The translations under genes were made by a program, and so were the position numbers. This document shows positions 1 through 10,929 of a DNA stretch of 64,000 bases, in pieces. The DNA is from Perca fluviatilis. Taxonomy: Eukaryota; Chordata; Actinopteri; Perciformes; Percidae. The stretch lies in assembly GCF_010015445.1 (NCBI RefSeq), contig NC_053133.1, positions 7,906,809 through 7,970,808 on the forward strand, written 5' to 3'. Below the pieces are notes generated by a model, which saw only the letters and a list, made by a program, of their open reading frames with translations, was not told the DNA's origin and ran no database searches. Every line of letters begins with the position of its first letter. The first letter of the stretch is position 1.

Positions 1-861
1 AAAAAGTGGGGAGCCGTGAACAATATTCTCCATGAACAGAATATAATTGTGCTTGTCATGCTTGTCTAGTGACGTGCTGCATCATTTAGGCTGATACATG
101 AGGCTCTTTAAATATTGTACATGGAAATGCTTGATGGCAGACTCTATTTTACAAGGGTGGGGGGAGTTATGCAGGAAATATGCTGCACATGTGTATTCAA
201 CCATGCTTATTATTTTTTACGTTTTATTTCTTTTTATCTGTAACTGGCAGACTAAATTGACAGTATTGTTACCATCAGGCACAAAAAAAATACCTCGTCT
301 GAGGGTTAATAGAGGTCACATTTGGTGTCCGCAACATATATTTTCAGCAGCAAATTACAGAGAAGGTGCAAAAAAAAAATAAAAAAATAAAAAAAAAGCT
401 GAGAAAAGTAACAAAGAGAATACAAAGAGATGGTTTATAATGTCAGGTAACAGCATAAAGGTTGTGAAGGGATTTCTTTTCCTCTCTGATTGCCACATGG
501 GAACAAATGAGCAGGCTGCCAATCTGCTGAACTGATTTCGGGGGGCCTCAGGTTGCTGATTAATGAAATGTGGGAGGACAAAAAAGACGGCTGTGAACGG
601 TGCCACAGCCTACCCACAATCCCTCACTGCTTTTTCTGATTGGGCTAATCACCCCATTGTCCCTCAGCATTTAGAGTCTGGGATTTTAACGCCCAAAAAA
701 AGAGGAGACTGGCGGAAGCGATCGCACAGAAAACTGCATTCCACCCCCCCCCCCCCTCCACCCCCCCAATCTTCCCTTTCGCCCATATCAAATATTGCAC
801 CATTACCTCCAGTTTTTCCATAACGCCTCATGTGTCATCCATCTAGCTCACTTTAATGGCA

Positions 862-960
862 GCCTCGTAATTATTTAGATGATTATGTGTTGCAAGCCAT
901 TTAGCATGTTCAATGACACATGTTTAATTTATTTGCTGCGGCAGCTTCTCATAGAGAAAC
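862..960. promoter_or_regulatory. Candidate conserved noncoding block
   Basis: About 100 bases of unique, non-repetitive sequence, rich in homeodomain-type cores (TAATTAT, TTAATTTA) and with balanced base composition, unlike the surrounding low-complexity DNA. This is only a compositional impression. Without alignment to other fish it cannot be told from ordinary AT-rich spacer. Confidence 0.2.
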
Positions 961-990
961 AGAGGAAAGAGTTGGAGATGGGTGGTGATG

Positions 991-1008
991 CTGCTGCTGC
1001 TGCTGCTG
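991..1008 (+). repeat. (CTG)6 microsatellite
   Basis: Six uninterrupted CTG units. No coding context is visible around it. Confidence 0.9.
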
Positions 1009-2112
1009 AGGTGCTGGTAGTGAAGCAAATCAGTGCTAAAATTGTTTGATAAATTGCAGCTGTTGATATAATATGCTATGCCACATCAAAGAGCTAATGT
1101 GATACAAATAAGGTGTGCTTTGTGTAGCATTGCAAGGAAACGTTTGCTCGGGCTAATGGCGGGTGCCTCGGTTGACCAGTGAACCCACAGAACACACTGC
1201 ACCATTGAGCAAGCTATTAGGACATGGTAATGGGCGAAGCTGCCGGATGCTGAAGGCAGACTCCTTTCCTTCAAGGTTTTTTTACAATTCCGGCTCAAGG
1301 AAAAAAAAAAGGGAAGTAGACAGAAAATTCACTTCATGATTTTCAGATTACTTCTTTATTTAAAGAAAATCTGAAATATTTTTCATTCCACAGGCAAGAA
1401 AAAAAACAAACATTTTAGGGCAATCACGGTTGTCTGTAGGGCTCAAATATATTTGAAAATATATATATCTTATGGCAGCAAGATAATCGTAATTTGGGGA
1501 ATATATGGAGAAAGGTATGTGAAAAGACATAAAGGCTTTGAGTTCATTTTATACCTACACTTATGTATTGCTGCAGTAGTGTCAGGTAACCACTAGAGAG
1601 TAGTATAACCTCATTGAAGAGTAAGAGATGGCACTGATTCTTCCTAGTAAATGGTTTTTTTTTTATCTTAAAATATACATAACGATATGTTTTTGACAGG
1701 CGTGATGGCTTTAACATCTATAATCATCTGTTTATTCTGTAAATGTAATTGTGTGAAACTTGATTAAAAACCAAATTAGATGAATTAGTATAAAAAAGTA
1801 AAACATACACATGTAAACTATGTTTTTTCCTTTTATCTCTAAAGGTTTGCATGAAAATGTTAAATGCTTTTATTTTAAGGCCCGCTCCACTCAAAAAAAT
1901 GTCTTTCATATTGTTACTTTGATCTTTGACCTTTGCAGAATGACATATATGCAGCATTTGACATTAGAAGGCTGTTTTCATATTCATAAAGCAGTGCTGT
2001 AGTCAAGACCACCTTTGTCGAGTCCAAAACAAGTCCAAGACCTGGATTAGTCGAGACCGAGACTCATAAAAAGACCCCTTACTTCCGAGAAACAGTATGT
2101 CTTCTATTTTAA

Positions 2113-2738
2113 GGGGAGACACTACAGGCAAAACCATAATTTTTCAATTTTGAGTTTTTGGGCTATTTTGCTTCCGTAGAATTCAGAATACTTCATAATA
2201 TTTAGATGTTTATTTTACCCCACTTTGTCTATTTGAGCCTTTCTCCTTAATCCACCAAAACTTAGCACTAGATAATGCAATCCATATCTCTAGAGGCCTT
2301 TTTCTCAAAATGTTTTTTTCTCATACTCTGAGCCAGAAATCTCCACTTCATTAGCACTTACATACACCAAACTTTCCAGTTTCACCCCTATCTATGTTCT
2401 GAAGGTTTTTACAGAGGGGTTTGTTCAGATATCACTCATAGCCTTATTTATGTAACATTTTATACCAAATCCAAAATTCCCTCCGTAAAAACTTTTGACC
2501 CTAATATGTCAACAAAATAAAACAAGAATTTTGAATCTGGCTGTATCCAATGTTCAGATTTCTGTTCTGGAAATGTATGCAAATTAGCACATATTTAACA
2601 AGATAACGCATAATTTGCATATTTAAACATAACATTTCAGTAAACTTGTAATACAAAAGATATTTGTCTTAATGTAAGTAATCAACTGGGGAAGTTTCAT
2701 GGTGACTTTGTTTTCCTATTCACCTGGGGTGTCTCTCC
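2113..2738. mobile_element. TTAA-flanked MITE, family D
   Basis: A 626-bp element lying directly between TTAA at 2109-2112 and TTAA at 2739-2742. Its ends are inverted copies: GGGGAGACACTACAGG at the left against GGAGAGACACCCCAGG read from the right. The interior is AT-rich with no coding potential, so it is non-autonomous. TTAA duplication is known for piggyBac and Kolobok transposases, and the ends alone do not decide between them. The right TTAA is also the left TTAA of the next element. Confidence 0.7.
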
Positions 2739-2742
2739 TTAA

Positions 2743-3555
2743 ATGGTAACTACCGTTTTTTTCAACCTGGACCTGGATATTTTCCTATGTTTTTGTGTCT
2801 AAGTGACTGATGGGAATAACAATCTTTGACATTTGTCCAGTATTAAGCAAGATCGCTACAGTCAGCAGCAGCGAAACAAGCTACAATGTTAGTTAATAGG
2901 GCAATTGTCCATCTTGTATTTACCTTCACAAAAGTGCTTGTTTTGCCACTGACATGCTCAGATTAATATTCTAAGTGTCTGACAACATTATGGAAAGGAT
3001 CCCTTCAGAGATAGACCTTTAAAACCTCTTTGAGACCTTTCTGTTTAACCAGAAACAGCTCTGAAGTCGCTAGCGCTAAACCCACCAGACTCCATTTAAA
3101 AAAAGCAATACTTTTAGCGTGTGTAGAGCCAACATGTTTTAATGTAAATCAGTAAACAATGGGTTTATTTCAACCAAAACTAGAGTTGTGATGGTTGGAA
3201 AAGTGGAAAGACGACCCAATGTGGCTTTTCATAGTTTTATTTTGTTTCTTTCGACTTTGAATGAAGTGTATTTTATGATGCTAAAATGACATACATGTAT
3301 GTAAAATGATAAGATGAGTCTGGTGGGTTTAGCAAACGCAATTTCGCGTATGTTTTTATGTTTAAAAAAAGGATCTTTAACAGAAAGGTCGACCTCCTTA
3401 GAAATCTTTTCCATAATGTTGTCAGACACTTATTAATATAATTGCCCTATTAACTTACATTGTAGCTTGTTTCGCCGCTGCCGACTGCAGCGATCTCGCT
3501 AAATACTGGACCAATGTCAAATAATGTCCAGTATGAAAAAAAAGGTAGTTACCCT
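2743..3555. mobile_element. TTAA-flanked palindromic MITE, family A, copy 1
   Basis: An 813-bp element between TTAA at 2739-2742 and 3556-3559. The termini read ATGGTAACTACC and, from the right, AGGGTAACTACC. It is close to one long palindrome: the left arm (about 2743-3115) returns in reverse complement in the right arm (about 3275-3555), around a spacer of roughly 150 bp. The right arm has lost about 60 bp compared with the copy at 34.7-35.0 kb. It carries no coding sequence. At 2843-2846 it has an intact TTAA, the exact position where copy 2 carries an inserted MITE. Confidence 0.8.
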
Positions 3556-3934
3556 TTAAGATGATCATTAAGCATTATTATTTGTAATTATCAAAAAGCA
3601 AGTGCAGAGTAACAACCCTGTAGGATAAAATTAGGCCATATTATTTGTTTTAAGGAAAGCAATTTTACTTAAGTCACATAAAGCCGAAGTGCGCTTCACA
3701 TTTTAGATGTTGAGTCTTTTTATTATGGTGTAACAGTAACATTCTTATGCGCTTCATCAATGGTTTTGATTTGAGGAAGATAGTTTAGAAAAAAAACATA
3801 TATTGCTGGACTCGGTCGAGAAGTCTGAATGCAAATACCAATGAGTCCAAGACAAGAGAAAAACTCGAGACTGGATCGGAGTAATACAGCATAAAGGAGG
3901 AGTTTCTGCATGCTCACCTTAAATCTCAGTTTAA

Positions 3935-4204
3935 CCCTTGTGTTGTCCTTCGGGTCCCAGTGACCCGAAGGACAACACAAGGATTATGTACTTCCCTTTA
4001 CTTTGTTGAGAATTGTCTCTAAACCCTGTTTCTTGTAAAGTAAGTAAGTAAAGTTTAGTTCTAGAACACATTTAAACACAGTTTAAGCTGACCAAAATGC
4101 TGTATTAACCCTTGTTTAGAGAGCAATTCTCAACAAAGTAAACGGAAGTACATAATCCTTGTGTTGTCCTTCGGGTCACTGGGACCCGAAGGACCACACA
4201 AGGG
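3935..4204. mobile_element. TTAA-flanked hairpin MITE, family H
   Basis: A 270-bp element between TTAA at 3931-3934 and 4205-4208. About 85 bp at each end are near-perfect inverted copies, starting CCCTTGTGT. Each end also holds its own palindrome (for example GTCCTTCGGG paired with CCCGAAGGAC across CCAGT), so the element can fold at both ends and overall. The middle holds a short (AAGT)n run at about 4038-4052. There is no coding capacity. Related partial ends occur near 4,850-4,875 and 24,679-24,703. Confidence 0.85.
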
Positions 4205-4343
4205 TTAACACGTGTACTGTACGTCTGACCAGGGTTTTGTGACATCACAAGGTTGGAAGCCAATCGTGGTCCAGTATGCAACTTACACAAGTGTGATATG
4301 GAAACATGGCACTTAACTCAACAATAAGTAGTCCAACAATAAG

Positions 4344-4690
4344 GACTACGTTTGCATGCACACTAATATTCCACTATTGTTCCGAATATGATAATATTCA
4401 GAATTTTAAACAAGTCGTGTAAACTTTGGATATTCAGAACAAGGCCTTTTTTCCGAATATAGCATTTTCCGTTTCAGATGTGGAATATTCTGGTATTTTT
4501 CAGGTTTTAGAGGCATTCTTTGGACATGTCTACAGCACATTCGGAATATGCATCTCAAGCTGGGTTTTTACCCCAGTTTACGCCCAGTTTACAGCCTCTT
4601 ACCTGTTTACAGCTTATGGTCAGCTCTGTCATTGCTATGGTTGCTGTACTCAAACCAACCAGCCAAAAAAATTTCTCTGCGCCTTTTGAC
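4344..4690 (+). mobile_element. MITE family Z, fragment of left part
   Basis: Starts with GACTACGTTTGCATGCAC and runs through a block rich in CCGAATAT and GGAATATTC. It is recognisably the same as the left half of the complete copy at 19,060-19,603, including a shared stretch ending in ACCAACCAGCCAA. The right end is missing, so this is a truncated copy. It explains the frames at 4426-4796, which have no protein similarity I recognise. Confidence 0.65.
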
Positions 4691-6169
4691 ATATGCTATA
4701 AAATTGAATAAAACACCCAAATTCAATGAAAGTAGTGAACTGATCATTTATTTTACTTGTGAAGAGTGTTCTAGAGAACCATCCACGTTATTGTAATTTT
4801 GGTTGAGAGAAACCCAAATATCTGATACAGCAACTTTTTGAAAATGGGTCAACCGAGGACAACAGGGAGGGTTAAAGCATTTTTGGAGGGGGTCTTTTAG
4901 TACAAGAAGTTGTGTGTGAGGACTCTGCAGACTCTGCGGTCAGTACAGATCTGTGCTCGCATGGTGCTGAGCAGCACAGCTTGCAGACAGCGCGTCGGGC
5001 GCAGTGTGCTGCAGCTGGGTCTCGACGCACGCTGAAGTCTGTCACTGCGCTCCCAGATCGCTCTGTCATCTCCAGCATCTGCCGTGACTTGTTGTTGGAG
5101 AAGCTTCTGGAACAATCACAGTTCTCTGCTTGTCAGCACCTGGTGTTCCTGTCTGCTTCCCGACAACATGTCACTCTCTCTCTCTCACAAACACACATCT
5201 ACACACACATTTAACTAGTTATATTACAGAATCAAAAACAGCTGGTCACGGGCATTATTCAAAGCTTCATGCTTCAAAAGGCTTTAACTGTAATTTAATT
5301 CTTAGTAATAGAGTACTGTTTGTGTAAAGGGTGAATTCAATTCACCAAATGCAATCCAACTCTTAAAATATTTAAAACAGCAGATACATCCATCTGCTTT
5401 GGGGTTAAATACTGACCCAGAAAACGCTGGGAACATTTATCAATACTGCAGTGAGCCTTTTGTTTTTTTGTATGTGGTTGATGCTTGTATAAAATGTATA
5501 TATAGAAACTAAGCTCTCTCTGAGAGATTGACACTAGAGTATTGTAGCGTTACTGCTTTATAATGTGGAGGACCATTTGTCATTCATATAGCAGGAATCA
5601 AAACATTACAATTATGATTCCACTCAGCAGCTGTGTGTAGAGGCTTTGTTGTACAGTACGCAGTAGAGGTTTCCAACTATGAAAAGCTGTAATCAGCAGT
5701 AATAGCGATGCTTTTTAAAGCACTGCATGTGCCATTGTTTGTATCAATTTTTTTTTATTTGTAATATAACTACCCTTATGTTTTTATTAGGTTTCTTTAT
5801 AAAAACAATAAAAATAACCCACTAAAAACACTGTTTACAGTTTCTAGAGTGTGGGAAATAATATGTACCAGTTTAGATCAGACTCTGAAAAGACTAAAGT
5901 CTGACACCATCTCACATCTAAAGAATGGATTGGAATGATATACAGTGCCAGTTATAGTAGCAATAAAGATAGTGGAACTATGACTAGAAATAATAGTTGT
6001 AGCAGTTCAGGGCGTAGCAGGGCATAGTAGGGCACAGCATGGCGTCGAGCAGGACCATGTCATGATTTAGGTGCCAACCCAGTCCAAGGAAAACTGCACA
6101 ACATAAGGACTCCAGGGAATAAGCTCCCTGGACATAAGTTAGCTCCCCGTAGATAAGTTTTTAGTCACA
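4691..6169. other. Gene-free stretch with repeat debris
   Basis: No gene recognised. Around 4,850-4,875 lies a right end ending GGGAGGGTTAA, resembling the family H terminus. 4,890-5,110 is GC-richer and carries long but featureless frames on both strands. 5,166-5,212 is CT/CA-rich. 6,000-6,050 has imperfect short repeats around CAGGGC. The rest is AT-rich unique sequence. Confidence 0.5.
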
Positions 6170-6420
6170 GGCCCCGTCCACACGTACCAAAACGATCTTT
6201 TTTTTACCCGTCTTCCCTGGATTCGTTTCAAGAAAAGTTGCGTCCAAACGAATCCACTTGTAAATGACTCAACACGCTACTTCATATTCCAGGCCTATAG
6301 GCGGCGCTGTTTCTGCTACAGAAATTCACCAAAAACGGAGAAGAAGAGCATAGTCACTTCTATTTCCTATCATAACATGACTAGATTATAACGTTCTCTT
6401 AATACATCCGTGGACTATAA
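6170..6420 (+). mobile_element. DNA-element left end, hAT-like
   Basis: Begins GGCCCCGTCCACACG, a terminus style common in fish hAT-type MITEs, followed by K/T-rich and TTCGTTTC words. I could not find the matching inverted right end nearby, so extent and class are tentative. Confidence 0.35.
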
Positions 6421-7284
6421 TACCTTTCACCACTGCTCATCTTATAAAGGCTGCCGCAAGAAAACGTGTCTTTGTTTACATTGTATAATGTGCTGTTGGA
6501 TTGCCTTTTATTTTGCATGACTGCAGCGCGCTAGTAGCGAGCTAACGTTGCGCGCTAACGTTAGCTAGCTCTAACATCGGCAGTCAAACAAACATCAATG
6601 ATCCATGAATGAAGTTGGCTACATAACGTTAGCAATATATCTTGTGTAGAATCCAGAGGGAAGGGTCAGGGAGCAGAGTATTTAGATGAAGTGAGCTGGT
6701 TTGACCATGGAGATGGGACATGCTCGCTTAGCTTCAACGCAGTTGTGTGCGTCAGCGGCCGTGGGAGAGGGTGTAAAAGAGGGGTGTGGCGATGACATCA
6801 TCATGTCCATATACGCGTTGTTTTCACGGATGGGATCGCCCCGCTTCCCAGCATTGCACGCTAGTGGGCTCGGCACCAGTTTCTCTCCACTGACCACTGA
6901 CAAGCAAACAACCCTCCTCCTACAACCGCGATGGCTGCAGCTGATTGGACGAACGCGCCACGTGGGGCTGGCTGCTCCCGAATTTCAAAACCAACCGTAA
7001 TGGCGGCTCGTTCAGAATACGATATCGTATTTCATGAAAATAGTTCACCGAAACGTGTTTCTGAAAACATTTTGAGTGAGAAATAGTCCATGCAGTTGCT
7101 GAATCTGTCTTCATTTCGGATCGACAAAGGTCGCCGAACCGGCCTCTCCTCATTTGCATAAAGTTGGTTGGATTCAACTTCATGCAAATGACGTCCCCGC
7201 GACGCTACCAGAATGCATTGCACGGCTGCTCCCATAGAAATGAATGGGAAGCGGGGAAATGACGCTGACAAATGACACGTACTA
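6421..7284. other. Gene-free CpG-richer stretch, probably old repeat
   Basis: No gene recognised. GC- and CpG-richer than its neighbours, with repeated GCTAACGTTAGC words at 6,540-6,580 and CCAAT-box-like ATTGG at about 6,941. It resembles repeat-derived sequence more than a promoter, because no transcribed unit follows. A 16-bp inverted repeat containing octamer motifs lies at 7151-7190. Confidence 0.4.
7151..7190. repeat. Inverted repeat with two octamer motifs
   Basis: CATTTGCATAAAGTTG is followed after 8 bases by its reverse complement with one mismatch, CAACTTCATGCAAATG. Each arm contains ATTTGCAT or ATGCAAAT, the classic POU/Oct octamer. That it binds such a factor is inference only. 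Confidence 0.7.
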
Positions 7285-7288
7285 TAAT

Positions 7289-7443
7289 ATACTACCAAGA
7301 CTTAAAACTTACAATAATATCAAACACGTTTGATTTTGTCGGAACGTCAAGACGGGAAAAAGACTCATAATTTCGTTCCGATATTGGAAATTGGTGTGCA
7401 ACAGTGGAATCGCTTAAAAAGTTGTTTGGTGTAAAGTTGGCAT
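7289..7443 (+). repeat. Dispersed repeat family V, copy 1
   Basis: About 155 bp shared with 24,829-25,202, from CTACCAAGACTTAAAACT through to GTTGTTTGGTGTAA. The other copy is interrupted by a SINE. Class unknown; no terminal repeats recognised. Confidence 0.65.
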
Positions 7444-7643
7444 AAGTAGATATAGAACATGTATGTGTATTGTGTGTCAAAAGAATTAAAAAGCTAGAGT
7501 TGATGTGTAAGACTTGCAGATTTAACAATATAGACGATGAGGCAGAGATGCAATGTGCATTTCATGAACAAAGACCTGTGTTAGTTCTGCAGAGACCCTG
7601 CCCCAAAAGTGCAGAAACATAGCAATATAAACTGTGAAGATTA

Positions 7644-7965
7644 GTAAGTAAGTAAAATTTATTTATAAAGCGCTTTTCACAGATAAAATCACAAAGTGCT
7701 GTACAAAAGAATAGGTAACACAAACAATATAAAATGTATATACATATGTAAAATTAAAGTGACACTAGTGAAAACCCATCAACCAAAAGCTTTCCTAAAT
7801 ACACAGGTTTTCAGATCCTTTTTAAAAGAGACAACAGAGTCTGCCAGACGCATGGACAGGGGCAAGGCGTTCCACAGTCTGGGAGCAACAGACTCAAAAG
7901 ACAGGTCCCCTCGAGTCTTATAACGAGTCTTTGGGACTAAAAGCAGGTTCTGGCCAGCGGATTAG
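7644..7965 (+). repeat. Dispersed fish repeat, unclassified
   Basis: Starts with a TAAG run, then ATTTATTTATAAAGCGC and AAAGTGCTGTACA, a style widespread in teleost genomes. The later part reads like an eroded protein, including GKAFHSLGATDSKDRSPRVL. I cannot name the source element. The frame at 7696-7923 belongs to this repeat and is not a gene. Confidence 0.5.
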
Positions 7966-8085
7966 TAAAACGTACCTTATCTTATGTTATCACCCACACT
8001 TTCTGATGTTAGCCCCCCTCAAAAGACATGTAACCCGCTCATTATTGCAACACAATTATTTGGAAAAACAGTTCTTGGAAATTGT

Positions 8086-8107
8086 ATAATAATAATAATA
8101 ATAATAA
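8086..8107 (+). repeat. (ATA)n microsatellite
   Basis: About seven TAA/ATA units at the left boundary of the next dispersed repeat. Confidence 0.85.
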
Positions 8108-8810
8108 CAATATCTTTATGTATAGCATCTTTAAAAACAGTGTTTCAAAGTGCTTTGACAGACAATGAAAGTCAAAAGCAGGATATCCAGAGGTCAATAT
8201 AACAACAGAGAGCTAATCAGTGGGGCCAAACAATAGAAAGACAACTTTTTGGTAAATAAAAATATGAAGACAAAAGACGCAAAACATAGTAGAGCGAAGA
8301 CAAAATTAGAAAAAGGAGACAGATAAAAATATGCAAATAAAAAGGGTAAAAACAATAAAATCAGTAAGTAAAATAAATTTAAAAAATAAAGAGCAATAAA
8401 AAGAGACGACATCACATGAAAGCAAGTCTATCAAAATAGGTTTTAAAAGTGATTTGAAAGAGTTCACTGATTCTGTGAGCCTTATCTCCTCAGGCAGGTT
8501 GTTCCAAAGTCGAGGGGCTCTGATGGCAAAAGCTCAGACACCTTTAGATTTAAGCCTGGACTTTGGCCAAAAGGCCCCGCCCGAGGATCTAAGGCTGCCA
8601 ACTGGCTCATAAGGGGTCAACACCTTGGCTATATAGCTTGGAGCCAGACCCAGACCAGCTTTAAAAGTGATCAGTAAAATCTTGAAATCAATTCTAAATC
8701 ACACAGGGAGCCAATGGAGCGAAGCCAGGATTTGGATCATGTGATGTCGTCTGTTAAAACCATTCACACGTCTAGCTGCTGTGTTCTGAACTAGTTTGAG
8801 GTTTTAGTTT
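8108..8810. repeat. Dispersed fish repeat, related to the 7.6-kb unit
   Basis: Like the preceding unit, it has an AT-rich left part with an AAAGTGCT core followed by a GC-richer protein-like right part with phrases such as AGGTTGTTCCAAAGTCGAGG and CTAGCTGCTGTGTTCTGAAC. Similar paired modules are common in fish genomes. It is broken in all frames and has no terminal repeats I can define. Confidence 0.45.
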
Positions 8811-10054
8811 GTTCACGTCACCTCGACCTCTTAGTTCTGTTATGTACCAATCTGATATCCTGCGTGTATCATTACACTTTTATATGATATGAAGTATTTG
8901 GAAAGTACTGGAAAACACTTGAGTGTCAGACTTACTGGCACTCTTATCAGTTACAAAACCGTTCGCTCACTCACTATTCCCTGTATAGTCTTCATTAAAT
9001 AGTGAACTATATAGGGAACGAGATTTTGGACACTCATTGAAAACATTGTTGCGTCAGAAGATGCGCCGATTATTTGTGTGACGGAGACGGGTGTGCCCAG
9101 CATCTTGTAAACAAACCGAAACAAAATTACTACTAATATGTCCCTGAAACAAACCAAGCACTCAGGAGAATAGTAAAAGGTTGTATATATGTTGCATGTT
9201 ACATTAACCAATGTTTAGAAACAAAAGGCTGGTCAGTTTTTCTTTTTCAGATTTCGCAGGTGCTCCTGCTTCTTCTTTTCTGCCGGAAAACACGGCCGCG
9301 TTGCATTGTGGTATACCGGAGTATAATGTAAGGTACATCGTAACAGAGACGATTTAGAACCGAGGCGCCCCTATTCAGAGTATTTTCCTCTATCTATGTC
9401 ACGTGGGCTCCGCCACTGCCACGCCTCTTTAGGAGACTAGCGGCAGGTCCGTTTGCATTGATTCCAACGGGAGAAGTGAACTTGAACATAGTCACTAAAG
9501 TAAATATTGGAGCCATTTCTCACAAGCCACATATCTCCAGAACATTATAACATTATAACGGCATTTTTCAGACGGACACATTAGGAGAAAATTAACTTAG
9601 TTAAGATACAGAGACACTGATAAGCTAATGTCAACTTTGTGAACGCCCTAACAAAACCAATCTCTGCGATGCTATATATGTCTTTTAGCTATGTAAATAT
9701 GTAACGTTGGCAAAAGAAAATAATAAATTATACAAATATAACTTTTTATCTATCCACATGACGTTTACCACCCTTTCAAATGAGGCCACGCCCCTTTAGG
9801 AGACAGGCAGTGTGTACCTATTCATGCCATTGACGTGGCTTGAAATGCATATCATTAGTATAGAGGATCTTTGATCGTATGTACGCTCAAATTAGCAGTG
9901 CATTGTGGGTATTTTATAGTGGACTATATAGTTAATGAAATTAACCGCGGAGAATTTGAACGCCACTACAAAATGGCGAAAACACTATATAGTAGTGTAC
10001 TATTTCCATAAGGAACTAATAAGAAACATAGGAACTAATAGAAAACTCATGGCT
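8811..10054. other. Gene-free stretch, probable old MITE composite
   Basis: No gene recognised. 8,960-9,035 and 9,905-10,005 both carry CACTAT, ATATAGGG and TATATAGT words in opposed arrangement, like the ends of one Harbinger-type fish MITE with further insertions between, but I could not define exact ends. The phrase CTTTAGGAGAC occurs twice (near 9,430 and 9,796). GGAACTAATA is repeated directly at 10,010-10,040. Confidence 0.35.
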
Positions 10055-10058
10055 TTAA

Positions 10059-10929
10059 AGCTATAGTGCATAGTTTCTGTCTCCCCCATGAAGAATTCTG
10101 AGTAATGACAACAATTCTGTCGGTGCATCCACATGATACAAGTCTTCCGTGATAGCGTTTCACCCCCACCCCTCCTCCACGCAGTTGCTACGTAGCCAAG
10201 GAGGACACGGAGGATTAAAAAAAACATGGACTCTTCAGAAGAGGTCATTATCTTCACTCGAGTTTCTGCGCGCGAAAGTCGCCGGACGACACAATTTCTG
10301 AACATAGCCATAATGAGAAACACTGATAGGTTGGATATTTCAGCATTCAGGTTTTCAAGTGTATTTCATATCTTGTATGTAAGGTACTACACAAGAAGGT
10401 TAGTCTGGGGACAACCTTCACCCCCAGGAATAGCTTAGAATGTGTAAATCTATTATGAGTTAGGGTACAAACTTGCACACAGAGGAATTGGAGCCAGGAA
10501 TGTGGGACTCTATTAGGAGCATCGGCCATAAAAGGTGTAGTTTGGAAGTAAACTGTTGCACTGAAATAGATAGCCTGAAGTGCGTGAGGACAAAAAGTAT
10601 AAAGGAGGAGTTATTTTGATGTTCGTTGAGACACTATGGGTACATGCTCTTAGGAGGGTGTACACGGTTATTTTCCTTTCTAGGAGAGAAACCTTGGCAT
10701 ATACATTTGGTTCATGTCAACTGTTCTCCCTTTCACGAAAGTATGTTTGTTTGTTGTGTGAATAAAGCTGCATTAGTCTGAACTCATTGTATTCAGCATT
10801 TGTTCTAGTCTCCATCTCATTTCCAGACATGTGGAGCCGATAAACTTAATTAGCTTTGTATCAACTCATTTGGCAATGGCTTGAATGTAATGGACGTTCA
10901 TTATTATAAAAAAGTTCCGCACTAAAGCT
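10059..10929. mobile_element. TTAA-flanked MITE, family W, copy 1 (interrupted)
   Basis: Lies between TTAA at 10055-10058 and 10930-10933. The ends read AGCTATAGTGC and, from the right, AGCTTTAGTGC. Its sequence matches the copy at 30,809-31,175 at both ends, including CTCTTCAGAAGAGGTCATTA and CATTTGGCAATGGCTTGAAT. Relative to that copy it contains about 500 extra bases at about 10,324-10,829 that look like a solo LTR. Reading frames here (for example 10226-10438) are not genes. Confidence 0.75.
10324..10829 (+). mobile_element. Candidate solo LTR inside family W MITE
   Basis: The extra sequence relative to the intact W copy begins TGATAGG and ends CCAGACA, so it has TG...CA ends. It contains a TATA-like AGTATAAAGGAGG at about 10,595 and a polyadenylation signal AATAAA at about 10,761, in the order expected for U3-R-U5. 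No target duplication, primer site, or internal gag/pol sequence was seen, so the type of LTR element is unknown and the ends are approximate. Confidence 0.4.

Larger units (their letters stand above)
1..1984. other. Gene-free unique sequence
   Basis: I recognise no gene here. The reading frames are short and have no protein-like pattern. The stretch contains A-rich runs near 369-400, a C-rich run near 744-768, a short CTG run at 991-1008, and AT-rich sequence at 1,300-1,960. No terminal inverted repeats or target duplications were seen until about 1985. Confidence 0.6.
1985..3896. mobile_element. Old outer DNA element split by nested MITEs
   Basis: Sequence rich in GAGTCCAAGAC and TCGAGAC words lies at 2005-2075 and again in inverted form at 3805-3880, like the two ends of one old element whose middle was replaced by the TTAA elements at 2113-3555. 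The 7-mer CATAAAG lies just outside both ends (1985-1991 and 3890-3896), which would fit a decayed 8-bp hAT-type duplication. The terminal repeats are weak (GCTGTAGTC against GCTGTATTACTCC), so the class and exact ends are uncertain. Confidence 0.45.

Noticed and set aside
6690..7000. Possible CpG-island promoter
   Set aside because: CpG-richer, but no transcript or exon follows on either strand and nearby sequence is repeat-like.
7696..7923. 75-codon frame with a protein-like C-terminus
   Set aside because: Belongs to a dispersed repeat; no intact source protein can be read here.
10226..10438. Frame beginning MDSSEEVIIFTRVSARESRR
   Set aside because: It starts in the family W MITE and runs into the LTR-like insert; the MITE part recurs at 31 kb without an open frame, so it is not a gene.
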